Assembly: GCA_029339195.1 (NCBI GenBank)
Contig: JAPTJF010000076.1
Coordinates: forward strand, 62,001-126,000
Length of the DNA: 64,000 nt
Direction: 5' to 3'
Origin: Micractinium sp. NFX-FRZ
Taxonomy: Eukaryota; Chlorophyta; Trebouxiophyceae; Chlorellales; Chlorellaceae
Shown here: in pieces, positions 1 through 13,700 of the stretch
Layout: every line of letters starts with the position of its first letter
Numbering within the stretch: the first letter of the stretch is position 1
Position numbers and translations under genes: made by a program
Notes under the pieces: model-generated
Told to the model about the DNA's origin: nothing
The model's input: the letters and a program-made list of their open reading frames with translations, nothing else
The model's database searches: none

Positions 1-267
1 TAGTTGGTGCGGGGCATGGGGTAATGGACCGCTCACTGTACTGGCTGGCTAGCTGGTACCCGCTGGCTAGCTTCTGTGCATGACCGACTGGGCAACCCCT
101 ATCAGACCTGGCCTGTGCGTGCCGGCGGGCTGGGGGCCTGCCGGTGATCAGCGCACATGCCGGCGGCGTTACGCTGCGCTGGCAGCCAGGTGCTGACTGT
201 CAACCCCGCGCACTCTCAATCACTGTGCATGCTGTGCTGTGCTGTGCTGTGCCGTGCTTTGCTGCAG

Positions 268-1722
<1,455 letters not shown>

Positions 1723-2265
1723 TGACCTGGCACTTTGTGGTCGCCAGCTGGCGTGATGAGCTGGCATGACGTGGCGTGACGTGTGCGGGGCCCCTGTGCC
1801 CCCTCCCTTGCCTCTCCTCCTTGGTCCTCCTTGTTTCTGGGTGGCTGCCCCGGCGGCTGCCGGCGGCGCGGTGCCATATTGGGCGCCGCAGCCGGCGCCG
1901 CACGCATGGGCGCGCGGGGTGGCCCGGGCCTTTGCTACTCTCTTCCGCTGCTCCGTGCTTCATATGGTTGGCACTGCCAGAAGAGGTAGAAGCTGCTGCT
2001 GCTCTTTAATTCGAAATCCGAAAGGGAGTGCACGTCCTCCCAGGCAGACGGGGAGCCGCAGGCATGGTCAGAAGGCAAGGAAGAGCGGGGAGCGGTGCAG
2101 TTTACTGGGGTGTAGGCTCCATCACCCCATCGGCCCCATCGTGAGGCCCCATCACGATGCAGAGAGGTACAAAGACCTGTAGCACCTCCAGTTGACAGCG
2201 CCTCATGGCAGGATAAAGGTTGCCACCTGTACTGCTGCGACAGCGCCCCCGCCTCGCTGCTAGCC
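1723..2265. other. Intergenic region KARI / MYND gene
   Basis: KARI 3' UTR plus promoter and 5' UTR of the next gene. Short open frames exist on both strands but none has splice-consistent or family-like coding sequence. I found no clear TGTAA signal after the KARI stop. Confidence 0.5.
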
Positions 2266-5200
2266 TTGATCGTCATCGGCTCCCTCATAAACGTTTCCCC
2301 CAGCATGGATGGTCGGTTTGCAGCAGTGACAGCCGCCCTACAGGCGCCCAACCTCTGGCGGGGCGAGAGTGGTGCCATCGGGGAGCTGGACCGGGCGGCG
2401 AGAAGCTTGTGGGACGCCGTGGACTATCTCCTCCTGTCGGAGGGCGTCAACGATGCCCAGAAGGGGTGCGCGGGGTGGGCCCGCCTCGGGCCTCCCACGG
2501 GTTGGGTCCCACTGCGGCGGCCACTGCTGCCGCTGCTGCCAGTGCGTCGGCCCCTTCTCCTCTTCTCTCCTTCAAAATTGCACCTTACTTGAAGCAATAT
2601 CGCACTGGACACACTGCGTGCAGGCACCTGGAAGCACTGGCAGCTGCCCTGCTTCGCTTCAGCGCCTGGGTGACGGCCACCGCGCGCACCGGGGGCGCTA
2701 GCAGTGACTGGGGGGCGCTGGAGAAGTTGTATGATGGGTTTGCCATTATGGTGCGCAGGTTGAAGCGCTGGTCAGCGCAGCAGCTGTGGGAGCACCGAGA
2801 CAGCAGCGCAGGATGACAGGAGGGGAGGGAACATAAGAGCTTGGCCGGCATCGTACTCGTGTGCCTGTGCACCTCCAGAGCAGACGCTTCCATGCAGCCC
2901 TTACATCAGCACGGCCGCCGTGAGCCCCAGCCTGCTGCTGACTTGCCTTCCCTGGCTCTTTTGCAGATAGCCGCACAAGTGGCCAACAATTTGCTGGACC
3001 TGGCGTGCAGGCAGGCCTCGTGGCCGCTGCAGCTGCGCTACCGCCTGTGCGCTGCCGCCACGGCACTGTGCCTGGAAGGGCTGCCGGCCGCAGCTGCTTC
3101 GGTGGAGATGCCTCATGGGCTTGAGCTCAGCGACGCCGATTATGCAGTGATTGGCAGGCGGCTGTATGTGCCTGTGGCCTTTACCAGCGAAACCCTGTTG
3201 ACGCTGTCAGCCCTGGAGCGATTGATGAGCAGCAGCGGCGGCAGCAGCAGCAGCGGCGGCGAGCGGGGCGGCGCTGCCAGCCAGCCCCGCAGCCTGGCTG
3301 CGCTGCTGCGCGCGACGGCAGCAAGCAATGGAAAGCTGCTGTCGGGGCTGCGACTGGTGGCACAGACATGCCGAGACTCCTTCATATCCGTAGGTAGGGT
3401 GCCGCTTGCATGGCCTGGTGGCACTGCTGCCGCTGCACACATGCTACAAAATGGCAGCGTTATGTGCACGACGCCCCGCATCCAAGATGTGCATCATGTG
3501 CCCCGCTGGACGGCCCCGGCCATGCAGGCGGGTATGACGATATGGCTGCCAGGGTGGCTTCAGGACTGCGTGACATGCTGCATGCTGCTGCCTCCAGCGG
3601 CGGTGGCAGCAGCCTTGGCAGCCTGCTGCAGCGCCAGCCGCTCGTCTGCACCGGTCTGCTGATGGGTGCGGCAGGCCTTCTGCAGGTGGCTGCAAGCGAG
3701 ATGCAGCTCCCTTCTCAGACTGCCAACCTGCTGGGACGGGCACAACCTGCCGGCAGTACACCCAGCCAGCCCGACCCCCAAGTGCAGCGTGCGTGGGAGG
3801 CTCAGCATGCCGCATCGCTGCGCGCGCTGTCCTCCCCGCTGCTGGCTGCCGGCTGGCCGGGCGGTGCAGCGCAGCAGCTGGACCAGCTCTCGTTTGACGC
3901 ACAGGAGCTGAAGCTTCGGCTGCACAGATGGCTGCAGCACATGTGCCGGCTCCTGCTGCCGCCCGACGCACAACAGCAAGGCGAGCAGGAGGTGTGCGCT
4001 CCGATGGCCAGCTGCGATGATGGCAGCTGCGCGCCGCTGTGGGGCGTGACCACAGCGCTCACAGCGCTGTGCTTCCAAGTGGCAGCGCGGCGCTCTGCTG
4101 CGGGCGTCGTGGGGCAAGGCTCGCCTCCCACGCAGCCAGAGCACGCCGGATGTTCAGCAGCGTCAGCAGCCGAAGCGGCAGCGCCGGCAGCAGAACCAGA
4201 AGCGGATCGCGGCATGGAGCTCCTCCTGGCATGCGCGCTGGCAGACTGTGCGCAGTGTTGGCTCAACGCCCGCTGGCCAGCCGCGCAGCTCAGCGGCAGT
4301 TCATCGGCGGCAGCAGCAGCAGGGCAGGTGGATGAGGAAGCTGCGCTGCATGTGCTGGAGCAGGGCCTGCAGGCAGCAGTGGGTGTGCTGGCCTGCTGCT
4401 TGGAGGACAAAGCGGGGGCGGCGCTCAGCGAGGCAGGCGGCATGAGGGTGCCCATCTTGGGGATATGCACCAGGCTGGAGGCCCTGGCCCAGGCCGCTGA
4501 GGAAGTGCCTACCAGCATGCGCGCAGCAGTGGCAGCGATTGTGACCACGGCAGCGGCACGTGCTGCTGACGCGCTGGTGCGTGCCGCGGGCAGGCTGCGC
4601 CAGGACGCCAGCGCAGCGCAGCTCAACGCAAGTGCGCTGGAGGCAAGTGCATCCTGCTGGGGTGCCTGCTCGTCAGCTGTCACAGCTGCGGCCCGCCTCT
4701 CTGCGTCCGCGCCGACGCTGCAGGCGAAGGCCGCATTTGCAGCGGTGCTCTGCCTCATGCGCTCAGCCAGCAAGCTGGGCTGTCAAGTGGCAGCAGAGGC
4801 AGCGGCACTCAGCAGTTCCAGCAGTGGTGGGGCAGATGCCATGCAAGCTGCGGCTCATAGAGGGGGCAATCTGGTTCGCATAGCTCTGCCGGCTGCTGCG
4901 CTTCTTGACGAGGTTGCCGCTGCTGCTTTGGCAGCGCTGCCGCCAAGCCAGGAAGGAGAGCAGGCGGAGCGCGGGATTGAGGGCGACAGGTGAGGTGTCA
5001 TGCGTTTGCGATGTGCCCGCGCAGCGTGTGTTGCAGCAGTACTTGCCCAGCTTCCTCCTGCAGTGCTGCCTGCCATGCTTGTTTCCTCCAAGTGTGCATC
5101 GTCGTCTTGGTGTGTGCAAGGGCGCCCCGCACGCTTTGACGCCACCCCAATCGGTGCTTGCAGGCAACGGCTTCTGGGTGCTTGTTTGGCAGGCCTGGCT

Positions 5201-6659
5201 GCCTCTAGCCGCCTGTACAGTGTTGGCACCGTCATTTTGCCGCTAGTTTCGGTCTGGGAGGAACAGCCCTTCAACCCTCAGTGGGTAGAGAGCACCACAG
5301 ACTCTATGCTGCGGCTGGGACTCAAGGCTGTGTCGGCCTGGGCACGCTATCTAGCGGCGCCCCGTGTGCTGGAGTGCCCAGAGGGCAGGGCATCTGCTGG
5401 CGAATGGACGGTGCAGGTGGGCGCGCGAGGTTAACGCTGCGGAGTGTGTTGCAAGGTTGCTGACCAACGCCGCAGGGGCCGCAGAGGCGCGCTTGTGAGC
5501 CTGGCTGACCAGCTGCCGTGCTTTTCATTGATGTGTGCACAGTAACGTTGATGCTCTCGCCTGTGCACCCACTGCAGGCCCTTTCTCCTGCTGCGAACGT
5601 GATAAGCCTGGTGCCAAGAGTGCTTGACTCTTTGTCAACCTGCTTTGCAGCTCACCCCTGGCAAGTTGCACAGCCAGGCTGCCGGCACTGGCTGTGGCGC
5701 CACACACGGATGGTGTGCTTGGTCAGCGCCATGCGTGATCGCAGGCCAGGGTTATGTGGTGGTGAAAGTGTGTTTTTGTATGTATGTCACTCGTGTGAAT
5801 TTGACAGCAACCGCATTTAGCCTCTCGCTGCTGCCTCCCTGCAGGCTGGCGCTTAGGCTAGCCAGGCGCGAGACGGCGCCACTTGCAGTACTGCAGGTCC
5901 TTTGGAGCACTGCGGCTGCTGTCTTCCTGGCGTATGCTGGGCCTGGCGCACCGGTGAGCTGCCATTCCACTGATCTGAATGATAAGCATGAAACCTGACC
6001 ATCATTGCTTTTCCTGCCCAGCCCTCGAGGGACCTGCCTAGGCCTCCAACTCCTTGCACCTGATGCAGGTCCTGGAGCAAGGGGTCCAGGGCGTTGTGCG
6101 CGCATCGGGCTTTGCCCAGATGTGGCTGGTGCGAGGTGCGGTGTTGGCGCTGTCGCGGGCGCCAGAAGACGCCGCGCTGCCGCCCGCCGTGCAGATGGCT
6201 GCACGAGATTGTGAGCCGGTCCTCCAGCAGCTGCCAGCCTGGGCTGTTGAGCCCAGCGAGACTACAACAGCTGCGCCCGCTGCAGGGCTTGCTGGCAACG
6301 GCGACGAGGCTGAGCTGGCCCCCCTGCTGCAGTGGTTGTATACATTCAACAGCACGCTGCAGCACCTGTTCGACGCAGCAGATGATGCCAGCTCAGCTGC
6401 CATGCCAGCTGAGCAGCAGGATCCTGCTGAGCTGGCAGCGCTCTCGGCCGCCGCATGGGGCACCCTCAGGTGCAGCTACCCGCTTTGCACCAACCTAGCC
6501 GGCAGCAGTGAGGGCAAGCTGCGCAGCCGGCGGTGCTCTGCATGCCGGGAGGTGCGGTACTGCAGTGAGCACTGCAGCCGCCGCGACTGGCCACAACACC
6601 GGCCCGTGTGCAAGCTGTTCGCAGTACGCAAGGCAGGTGGAGCGGGACGGGGCAGCTAG
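2266..6659 (+). CDS. Large helical protein with C-terminal MYND zinc finger
   Basis: Model: 2266-2465, 2624-2750, 2967-3393, 3528-4989, 5164-5416, 5578-~5750, 5845-5953, 6069-6659, about 1,113 residues. The start could also be the next Met (2305). Most of the protein is Ala/Leu-rich helix with no motif I recognise. The last ~60 residues form a MYND-type zinc finger: CSYPLC, then CSAC, YCSEHC and H-x3-C in WPQHRPVCK. MYND fingers bind proline-rich peptides and often sit in regulatory or chromatin proteins; the first Cys pair here is C-x4-C rather than C-x2-C. Such very large orphan MYND proteins are common in chlorophytes. The end of exon 6 is the weakest junction; 5750 was chosen because it gives the required phase 2. 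Confidence 0.72.
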
Positions 6660-6754
6660 CAAGCCTACAGTGTCCTAATAGTACGTTGTCTTGTTTCACA
6701 CTCTTACTTCGGTTGCACTTTTACTACAACGTGATCAGGGGAAGGGTGCGGCTA

Positions 6755-6759
6755 TGTAA
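6755..6759 (+). terminator. Poly(A) signal TGTAA of the MYND gene
   Basis: The TGTAA pentamer is the usual chlorophyte polyadenylation signal. It lies about 100 bp after the stop at 6659. Confidence 0.55.
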
Positions 6760-6815
6760 AGTTATCCACCAGAGCGAAAGGCACAGCAGAACAATGACAA
6801 AACAGCTGGCATCTG

Positions 6816-7246
6816 TTAGCATAAGTTAGCGTGCAGGTCACCGTACAGGAATGCGTGGGCGTGCCGCAGCCAGAGCACTGCAGCTTGATGTTTGGGCTCA
6901 GGTCGCAGGCTGCCAGATGTGGCAGCAGCTCTGCTGTTTCCAGCTCTGCTGTTTTCAGGGCTGCAAGTGGACAGCAGGACAGGGCTTGTGTTGGGCTGCA
7001 CGTCATGCGGCAACACGTGGAAGACGAGTAGGCGCTTCCTCACAATGGCCGCTGCTGTGTCTGCAAATGTTGAACGGATCGCGACAGCCATGAGCAGGGT
7101 GCAGAGGTCGGTGCGGTGGGAGGTCATCAAGGCCTCGGCGGTGCTCGGAAGCTGCTCCCTGAAGTGCTGGTACACACCGTTGTACGCATGCAGTGGTGCG
7201 GCCACACAGAGGAAGTCAGCGCGAATGGCCTTAGCTGCCGCCAGTC
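6816..7246 (-). other. Possible minus-strand coding remnant
   Basis: Read on the minus strand, about 7246 to 6900 gives a long open stretch of ordinary composition (for example VYQHFREQLPSTAEALMTSH, then LCTLLMAVAIRSTFADTAAA). Another open stretch lies at 7526-7311. I could not join them with a GT-AG intron of matching phase, and no start or stop is convincing. It may be a decayed gene, a small unrecognised gene, or chance. The plus strand here shows no coding. Confidence 0.25.
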
Positions 7247-7784
7247 GGGCGTTCCGTGCTCAGCAGGCAGCGTGCAGGCACTGCACTTCAGCAGCCGATT
7301 GCATGCCGTTTCACAACTTTTTCCGTGTTACTGTTATCCACGTTGCAGCATCGCGAGCTGATGCAAGTTTGTGGTCGCTGGCCGGCTCCGAATGAGCCAT
7401 GAGTGCTCTGCAGCGGTGATGGCACACCTCCGCTGCATGTGCGGCACCCGCCTGTCTGCAGCTGAAGAACTCGTGCAGCAACAAAGTAGTCCGTGGAGCG
7501 ACAACTGAGGTGTATGAAAAGTGCATGAGGTGTATGAAAGAGGTGTTGACATCATGGTGCAGTGCGTTGGTCAGCTCAGCCGGGCAGGCGTGTGTACCGC
7601 GCGTACCGCCGCCGCCGTGCCTCGGTTGGTGCGGCGCGCTTGTCCGGCCGTCTGCACCCCTTTCCGATCTTCTGGTACCAGCTTCAACTCAAAGCTATCG
7701 ACATAACAGCGCAGCGACAAGGGGCTGGGCGCGCCGCGCCCACCTGGGTGGCACCGCGCCTCCGAGGGCCCTGGCCAAGGCGGG

Positions 7785-10700
7785 ATGGATCGATCAGCAG
7801 CGGGAGAGCGTCGACAGAGGTATGCCGATGCCTCGGCTGCCGTGGCGGAGCCCTGTCGCCCCACCCGCTGCCGCCCTTGGGCCTGTCGCCGCCTCGCCCC
7901 ACGTTGAGCTGCCGCCTATGCCGCCACTGCTGCAGGCTGCGGGCCTCCTTTTGGACCCAGGCAGGGGCCTTGGCGCGCAAGCAGGCGTCTCTCCAGGTGA
8001 AGCCATGTCGTTTTGGAGGGCTCGGCACAAGGCAGCTGTGGCCCTGTGCGCCTCTGGCCCCAACAATACACATGCCGCCCTGCTCCAGCCTTCCCCGCCA
8101 ACTCTGACCCTCTGCAGAAGCGGCGCTGGCTGGCAAACGCGGGCCTGCTGGCCGCGCCCTTCATTATCTGCATGCTGCTGTGGGTGCTACAAGAGGTGAT
8201 CAACCAGCAGCTGGACTCCCGCGCCTTCCGCTGCGGCTGCAAGTGCCTATCCTGCTGCGACTGGGTGCAAGTGCCGCCAACAGGCAACGGCAGCAACGGC
8301 GATGGTGCAAATGGCAGCACCGCGGTCACGTACCAGTGTTACGAGGCCACTGAAGAGAAGCCGTGCTCGCCCTATGCCAAGTGCCAGGTGCGAGGGAAGG
8401 AGGCAGCCGGGAAGCAGGGACGGGTTTGCGCGGCTTCTCGCCAGTATGCGCGTGCAGCTGCTGTGCAGCCCATGCATAACCTGCGGACCTCAGCCTCTCG
8501 CCTCCTCCTCCCCCAATACACGTTGCTTCCCCACCACCCCACCGCATGCGCTCCTGTGTTGTGCTCCTCCTCATGTTCAGGCATACAATGACACCGAGTG
8601 CGGCATGCTGTATTCAACCGCCGACCAAGTGGGCTTCTGCCCAGTGGCAGAGCCCCCGCTGTGGCCCGCGCTGCTGGACGTGCCGCAGGCAAGCGGCGGG
8701 GCATGGGTTGTTGTGTGTCGGGGGTAGTCGGCGCGGGGGCGGGGCGGGGCAGGCGGGCCAGCTGGCCTGCCGTGGGTTAGCGGGCAGTGGCGGTGGTCAG
8801 TGGAGGCGTGGAGCACCAGTGGGGCAGGACGAGTTAGTGGCCCCTGCATGAGCACTACCGTGCGTCAAGACGTCTGAGAACGTGTCTTTCAGTCCCACTT
8901 ATTAATCATTCTTTAAAATCATGTCCACCTGCCTTCTGCCTGCAGGAGCAGTACCGAGCCCCCAAGGCACCGGATGTCATGCCCGCTGGGCTTCCCACCC
9001 CTGCCGACCTGCCGCCCAGCGCAGCACCCATGCTGTACACGGGGCAGGACCCGGCAGCTGCCCGGCAGCTGATGGAAGCCATGTTTGGCCGGGCGGTGTC
9101 ACTCACGGATGCGGTGCGGTGGGCGCGCGGGTGCATGGGCGGGTGGCTGGGGCACAGCCCTGGGCTTGCGCACACATGGCAAGGATCCATGCATGTGGCG
9201 GCACATTGAATGCACAGCAGCATGCAGGGGCCATGCAGAGCGCCCCTTCAGCCCCGCTGCACGCGAGCTCTCTCCCTCTCCCCACAGTCTCTCCCCCTGC
9301 CCCGCCTCAACCCCGCCCCATTTCTGCGCCCTCCTGCACGTGTGCAGGTGGCGGCGGCTTATTTGGCCTCCGGGGAGGGCACCCCCACCAGCACAGAGGG
9401 CCAGAGCATCGCCACTGAAGCAGAGTTTGTGCAGGCCACTGGAGCGCTGGCACGGGGGCTGTACCAGTTTGACCTGACCATGGGTGAGGCATAGGGCGAG
9501 GAGAGAGGTGGCCTGTGCACGTGCATGTGTGTTAGAGGTGGTACTGCAGGGGGCGGGGTGTCAAGGGCTGTGCCGCAGGGGGCGTGTGCATGTGTGTGGG
9601 TTGGCTTGATTGGCTGGGCAGGCGTGGCAGCAGGCCAGATTTGAGTGAAAGGGATAGCAGCAGTCCTTCGGCCCGCTGGGCTGCCGGCTAGCCACGCCCC
9701 TTGAGCCCTCCCCCCGCCTGCCTCGACCCCACCCCCGCCCACGCCACCCCCGGCCCGTGCTTGCCTGCCTGCAGGCACCTCCGCCGCCACCTCCATGTCG
9801 CTCCTTCTGGAGCCTGCTTTTGTGGCGCAGGGCGCGGGCGACCGCGGGGAGACGCCCGCGCGGCCGCCCCTCTACTTTGCGCTGCCCAACTGCTCGGCGC
9901 TGAGCGAGGACGACAGGGCCACGCTGGGGCAGATTGGGGAGGTGAGGGTGGGGCGGGCAGGCGGTGGGGGATAGGTGGGGGAATGTTTGGGACACAGGGA
10001 GGCAGGGGGAGGTGGGAGGCATCGTGTGGCACAGCTTGTGAGGGCAGGCCATGCGCCCCACTAGGTCAGCGGGACCTAGCCCCGCTGCCCCACTGCCTCT
10101 TGTGATACAGCCCCCACCCTGGCCCCCCACCGCAGGCCATCACCAACCTGACTGGCTTCCCAGTGGAGTGCGCCAGCCTGCCAGCCGTGTACCAGGCAGA
10201 CGCCAGCTGGCTGAACGACCAGGTGGGGGAGGATAAGGTTGTGTAGGTTGAGGACGGAGAGGAAGAGGAATGGGCAGGGGCAGAAGCGGTGGGGCAGCTG
10301 CCAAGCCTCTTGTCCTGGCTTGCCCAACCTGCTGCCGAGCCTTCCAGCCACGGTGCCTCATGTGTGCACTCGCACACATGGCCCGCTCACCAGCCCACCT
10401 GCTCCCCAACCCCGCAGGTCTACTGCGGCTGGGGCGCCAGCGGCTGCGTATTCCGCTCAGGCTCCAAAGTGTACCTGCCCCCCGAGGCGCCCCAGGCAGC
10501 CCCCGGAGCCAACGGCAGCATACAGTGAGGGGGCCGGGGGCAGAGGGGTGCTGCAGCAGGATGCCCACAGCTGGGAATGCGAATGTGTTGCCCTGCTGCC
10601 CTCCCGCTGCCACTCTGGGCTGCATGGCTGCTCCCCACTGGCAACAGCGGCAGGAACAGCGGCAGGAGCTGCCGCTTTCCTGCATCAGACCTGACAGTTT

Positions 10701-13700
10701 GCACCGTCTTCCTCTTCTCGTCCACCCACCCATCCATCAATCCATTCACCCATCCATCCATCCACCCTTGCTGCAGGGAGTACGTGTCAGCTCTATACGA
10801 CTGGCACGACACCAACGCCTCCGGGCTGCGCGTGTCGGTGTGGGTGAACGACACCAATGTGGGGGGCGGGCAGGGAGCCACGGCGCAGGGGCCGCCGGAC
10901 GTGCAGCGCTGGAGCCAGTCGGTCAACCTGGCAGGTGGGGTGCAGGTGCAGTGCAAGAACTACTATGAGCTTTCTACTGCTACTGCCTGCGCTGCTGTCA
11001 TCCCACCGGCACTGGCTGGCCAGCCTGGTGCTCTGCCGTCTGGCCGAGCAGGGGCTAGGGTGAAGCGCCAGCTGGGCACCGCCTCTTCCTTAACCAACAC
11101 CGGTTCTAACACCCTCCATTCTTGCCTTGCCCTCACCACGCATCCTGCAGCCAACGCCTTCCTGAAGCGCCAGCTGGGCGCCGCCAGCTCAGCGCGGCTG
11201 GTGGGCGTGAAGGACATGCCCAAGGGCGCCAGCCGCCTCTCCCTCGACTTCTCATCCCTGCTGGGGCCCCTCTTCAGCATGTGGCTGCTCCAGGTGTGGA
11301 TAGATGTAGTCAGCGGTGCGAGTGTGTGGGGAGGTGGGGGGGCACGCCTTGAAGGAATTTGCAGTGTGTTGGAGCAGGCACACGGCAGGAGGGCGTCCCC
11401 CTGGGCGGGCTTGGAGCAGCGTCCGTGCTGCTGACCCTGCCCGGCATGCCCCACCTCCCCTGCCCTCCCTCCCTGCCCTCCCTCCCAGGGATGGCACCAT
11501 GTTACTGAGACTCAAAACCCTGTGCTCCCGCTTCTGACCCCCTCCCGCTGTTGCAGCTCATGCTGCCCGTGGGGGTGCACACACTGGTGAGCGAGAAGGA
11601 GCACCACCTGCGGCTGATGATGAAGATGCAGGTGGGTCAGAAGGGTGTGTGTGTGCGCGTGTGGGCGCCCGCCTCCCCGTTTCCCCCCAGTGCCGTGCGC
11701 GTTTGTGTGCGTGTGTGTGCGAGGTGAAACGAAAAGGGGTGGGGACATGTGGTGGGGTTGGGCAGTGAGGTGAGCAGAGCCTTGTTTTGCTGCGGGCTGC
11801 AATTATCTGAACAAACTCGCTTGTCTTCCTTCAAATTATAACTTCAGCTTCTTACTTCACAACTCCCCTTCAGGGCCTGAGCGACCCCGTGGTGTACTTT
11901 GTGATGTACCTCTGGAGCCTGGCCCTGTACTGCGCCTTTGTGGCCGTCTTCTGCCTCTTTGGCGGCCTCATCGGCCTCAAGATCTTCACGCTCAACTCGT
12001 ACTCAGTACAAGTGCGTGGGCGGGGTGAAGAGGGTTGCGGTGGTGCGCTGTGGGTGGCAGCGTGCGGCGCATGTGCGTCAATGCGTCCCCCCCAGTCCGC
12101 CTGCTGTGGAGCCGCTCACTGCCTCCCTTCCCCCCATCTGACTTTTAAATCCAAGCACATGACACACTCTATTCGGCACCTCTGCCACCTGCCTCCCCTC
12201 CCCTCCCCTGCCCCAGGCCGCCTTCTACTTTTTGTGGGGCCTCTGCCTCTCCTCCTGGACCTTCTACCTGTCGGCGCTGTGGGACGAGGCGCGCCCCGCC
12301 ATGCTGCTGGCCGTGGTGTGGGTCATCATCTCGGGGTGAGGACCAAGCTGGGAGCTTGACAGCACTGTTTCTAGTAGGAAGGGAAGGGGAGGGCGCTTGC
12401 TGGAATGATGCACGCCTTGCCATGATGCTGGTTGCTGTGTGGGTCATCATCTCGGGGTGAGGCCTGAGCGGCGCTCTGAATGGCAATGGGATGGGGAAGG
12501 GGAAGGAGAGGGGGCACAGGGTGGGAAGAGGCACGCCGGATCATGCTGCTGGCTGCTGTATGGGCGAATCATCTCAGATTGGGTGCAGTGGGGTGGGCGG
12601 GGTGGGCAGGCTCCCAATGTGGTGTGTGTGAGAGCGAGGCGAGGCTGAACGCACTGCGCTTCCACGAAATTTGCCACACCCACCACGCATTCCCCTCCTT
12701 CTCTTCCTGTCTCCCTCCTCCACCAGTCCTCCCCTCCTTCCCGCGTGTGTGCCAAGTACCACCCCATCCACGCCCTCTTCCCTCCCTTCCCCCCATCCCA
12801 CCTTCCCCGCAGCTTCATGGCCAACCTGGTACTGGTGCAGTACATTGAGCAGGGCCCCCGCCTGCTGGCCGACCTCATGCAGCTGGTGCCTTCCTTCAAC
12901 CTGTGAGTGGTGTACTGCTTTGTGTACTGCTTGCATTGTTTGAGGGGCGTTGGTTGTACTGCAGGGCAGGTTGCAGACCTCAAGCAGCTGGCGCCCTCAT
13001 TCGACACGTGGGCTGCCAGTGGGGCCATGCTGTTAGCATTGAGGAGCGCTGCCAAGACGGGTTTGGCGGGGCGTGCAAGCGCATGTGCAAGTGGCTCGGC
13101 CGATTGTGGGCGCGGCTTGGAGCGTGAGCTGGGAAGCGTGCTGACTCACCCTGTGCACACCCTCCTCTGTCCTGTGGGTGCAGGTACCGTGGTCTGTACG
13201 AGCTGTCGCAGGTGCGCCGCTGCTGCCGCCTGCCCCCTGCAACTGCTGCTTCCGGAGACGTGCGGACGTCTGCCATCGGCTGTGGCAGCAGTGCGCCTTG
13301 ACTAGCAGGCCCTCCTAACAGCCATGAAGGCGGCTCCTGCCCCACCGTTCACGTTTACCGCCTGCCCCACCTGTACCGCCCCTGTGCCCTGCAGTACGCC
13401 TTCCTGGCGGACCGCACCGGCGGCTCCGGCCTCACCTGGGCCAAGCTGGCCGACCCTGGGAACGGCATGATCTCCGTGCTGCTCATCTGCGCCATCGAGG
13501 CGATCACACTGATGGGGGGAGCCTACTACTTGGAGCAGGTTCGTGTTAGGGTGGGTGGGGTGGAAGAGAGGAGGGGTGGGGGGTCCATGTTGGTCTACGT
13601 GCTCACTCGTACGGGAGAAGCCCGGTTGACTGAACTGATGCTTGCTCTCATGGGGGGTGCCTCATTGCTTTGGGGAAGGTTAGTGGGCGGGTCATTGGTG

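Noticed and set aside
3802..4773. 323-codon open frame on the minus strand
   Set aside because: It is antisense to the long Ala-rich exon of the MYND gene. The high GC of third positions keeps the opposite frame open, and its composition (Ala/Ser/Cys runs) is that of a shadow.
10732..10768. CCAT repeat next to an ABCA acceptor
   Set aside because: An ordinary pyrimidine-rich microsatellite before the acceptor at 10776. No sign of exon duplication.
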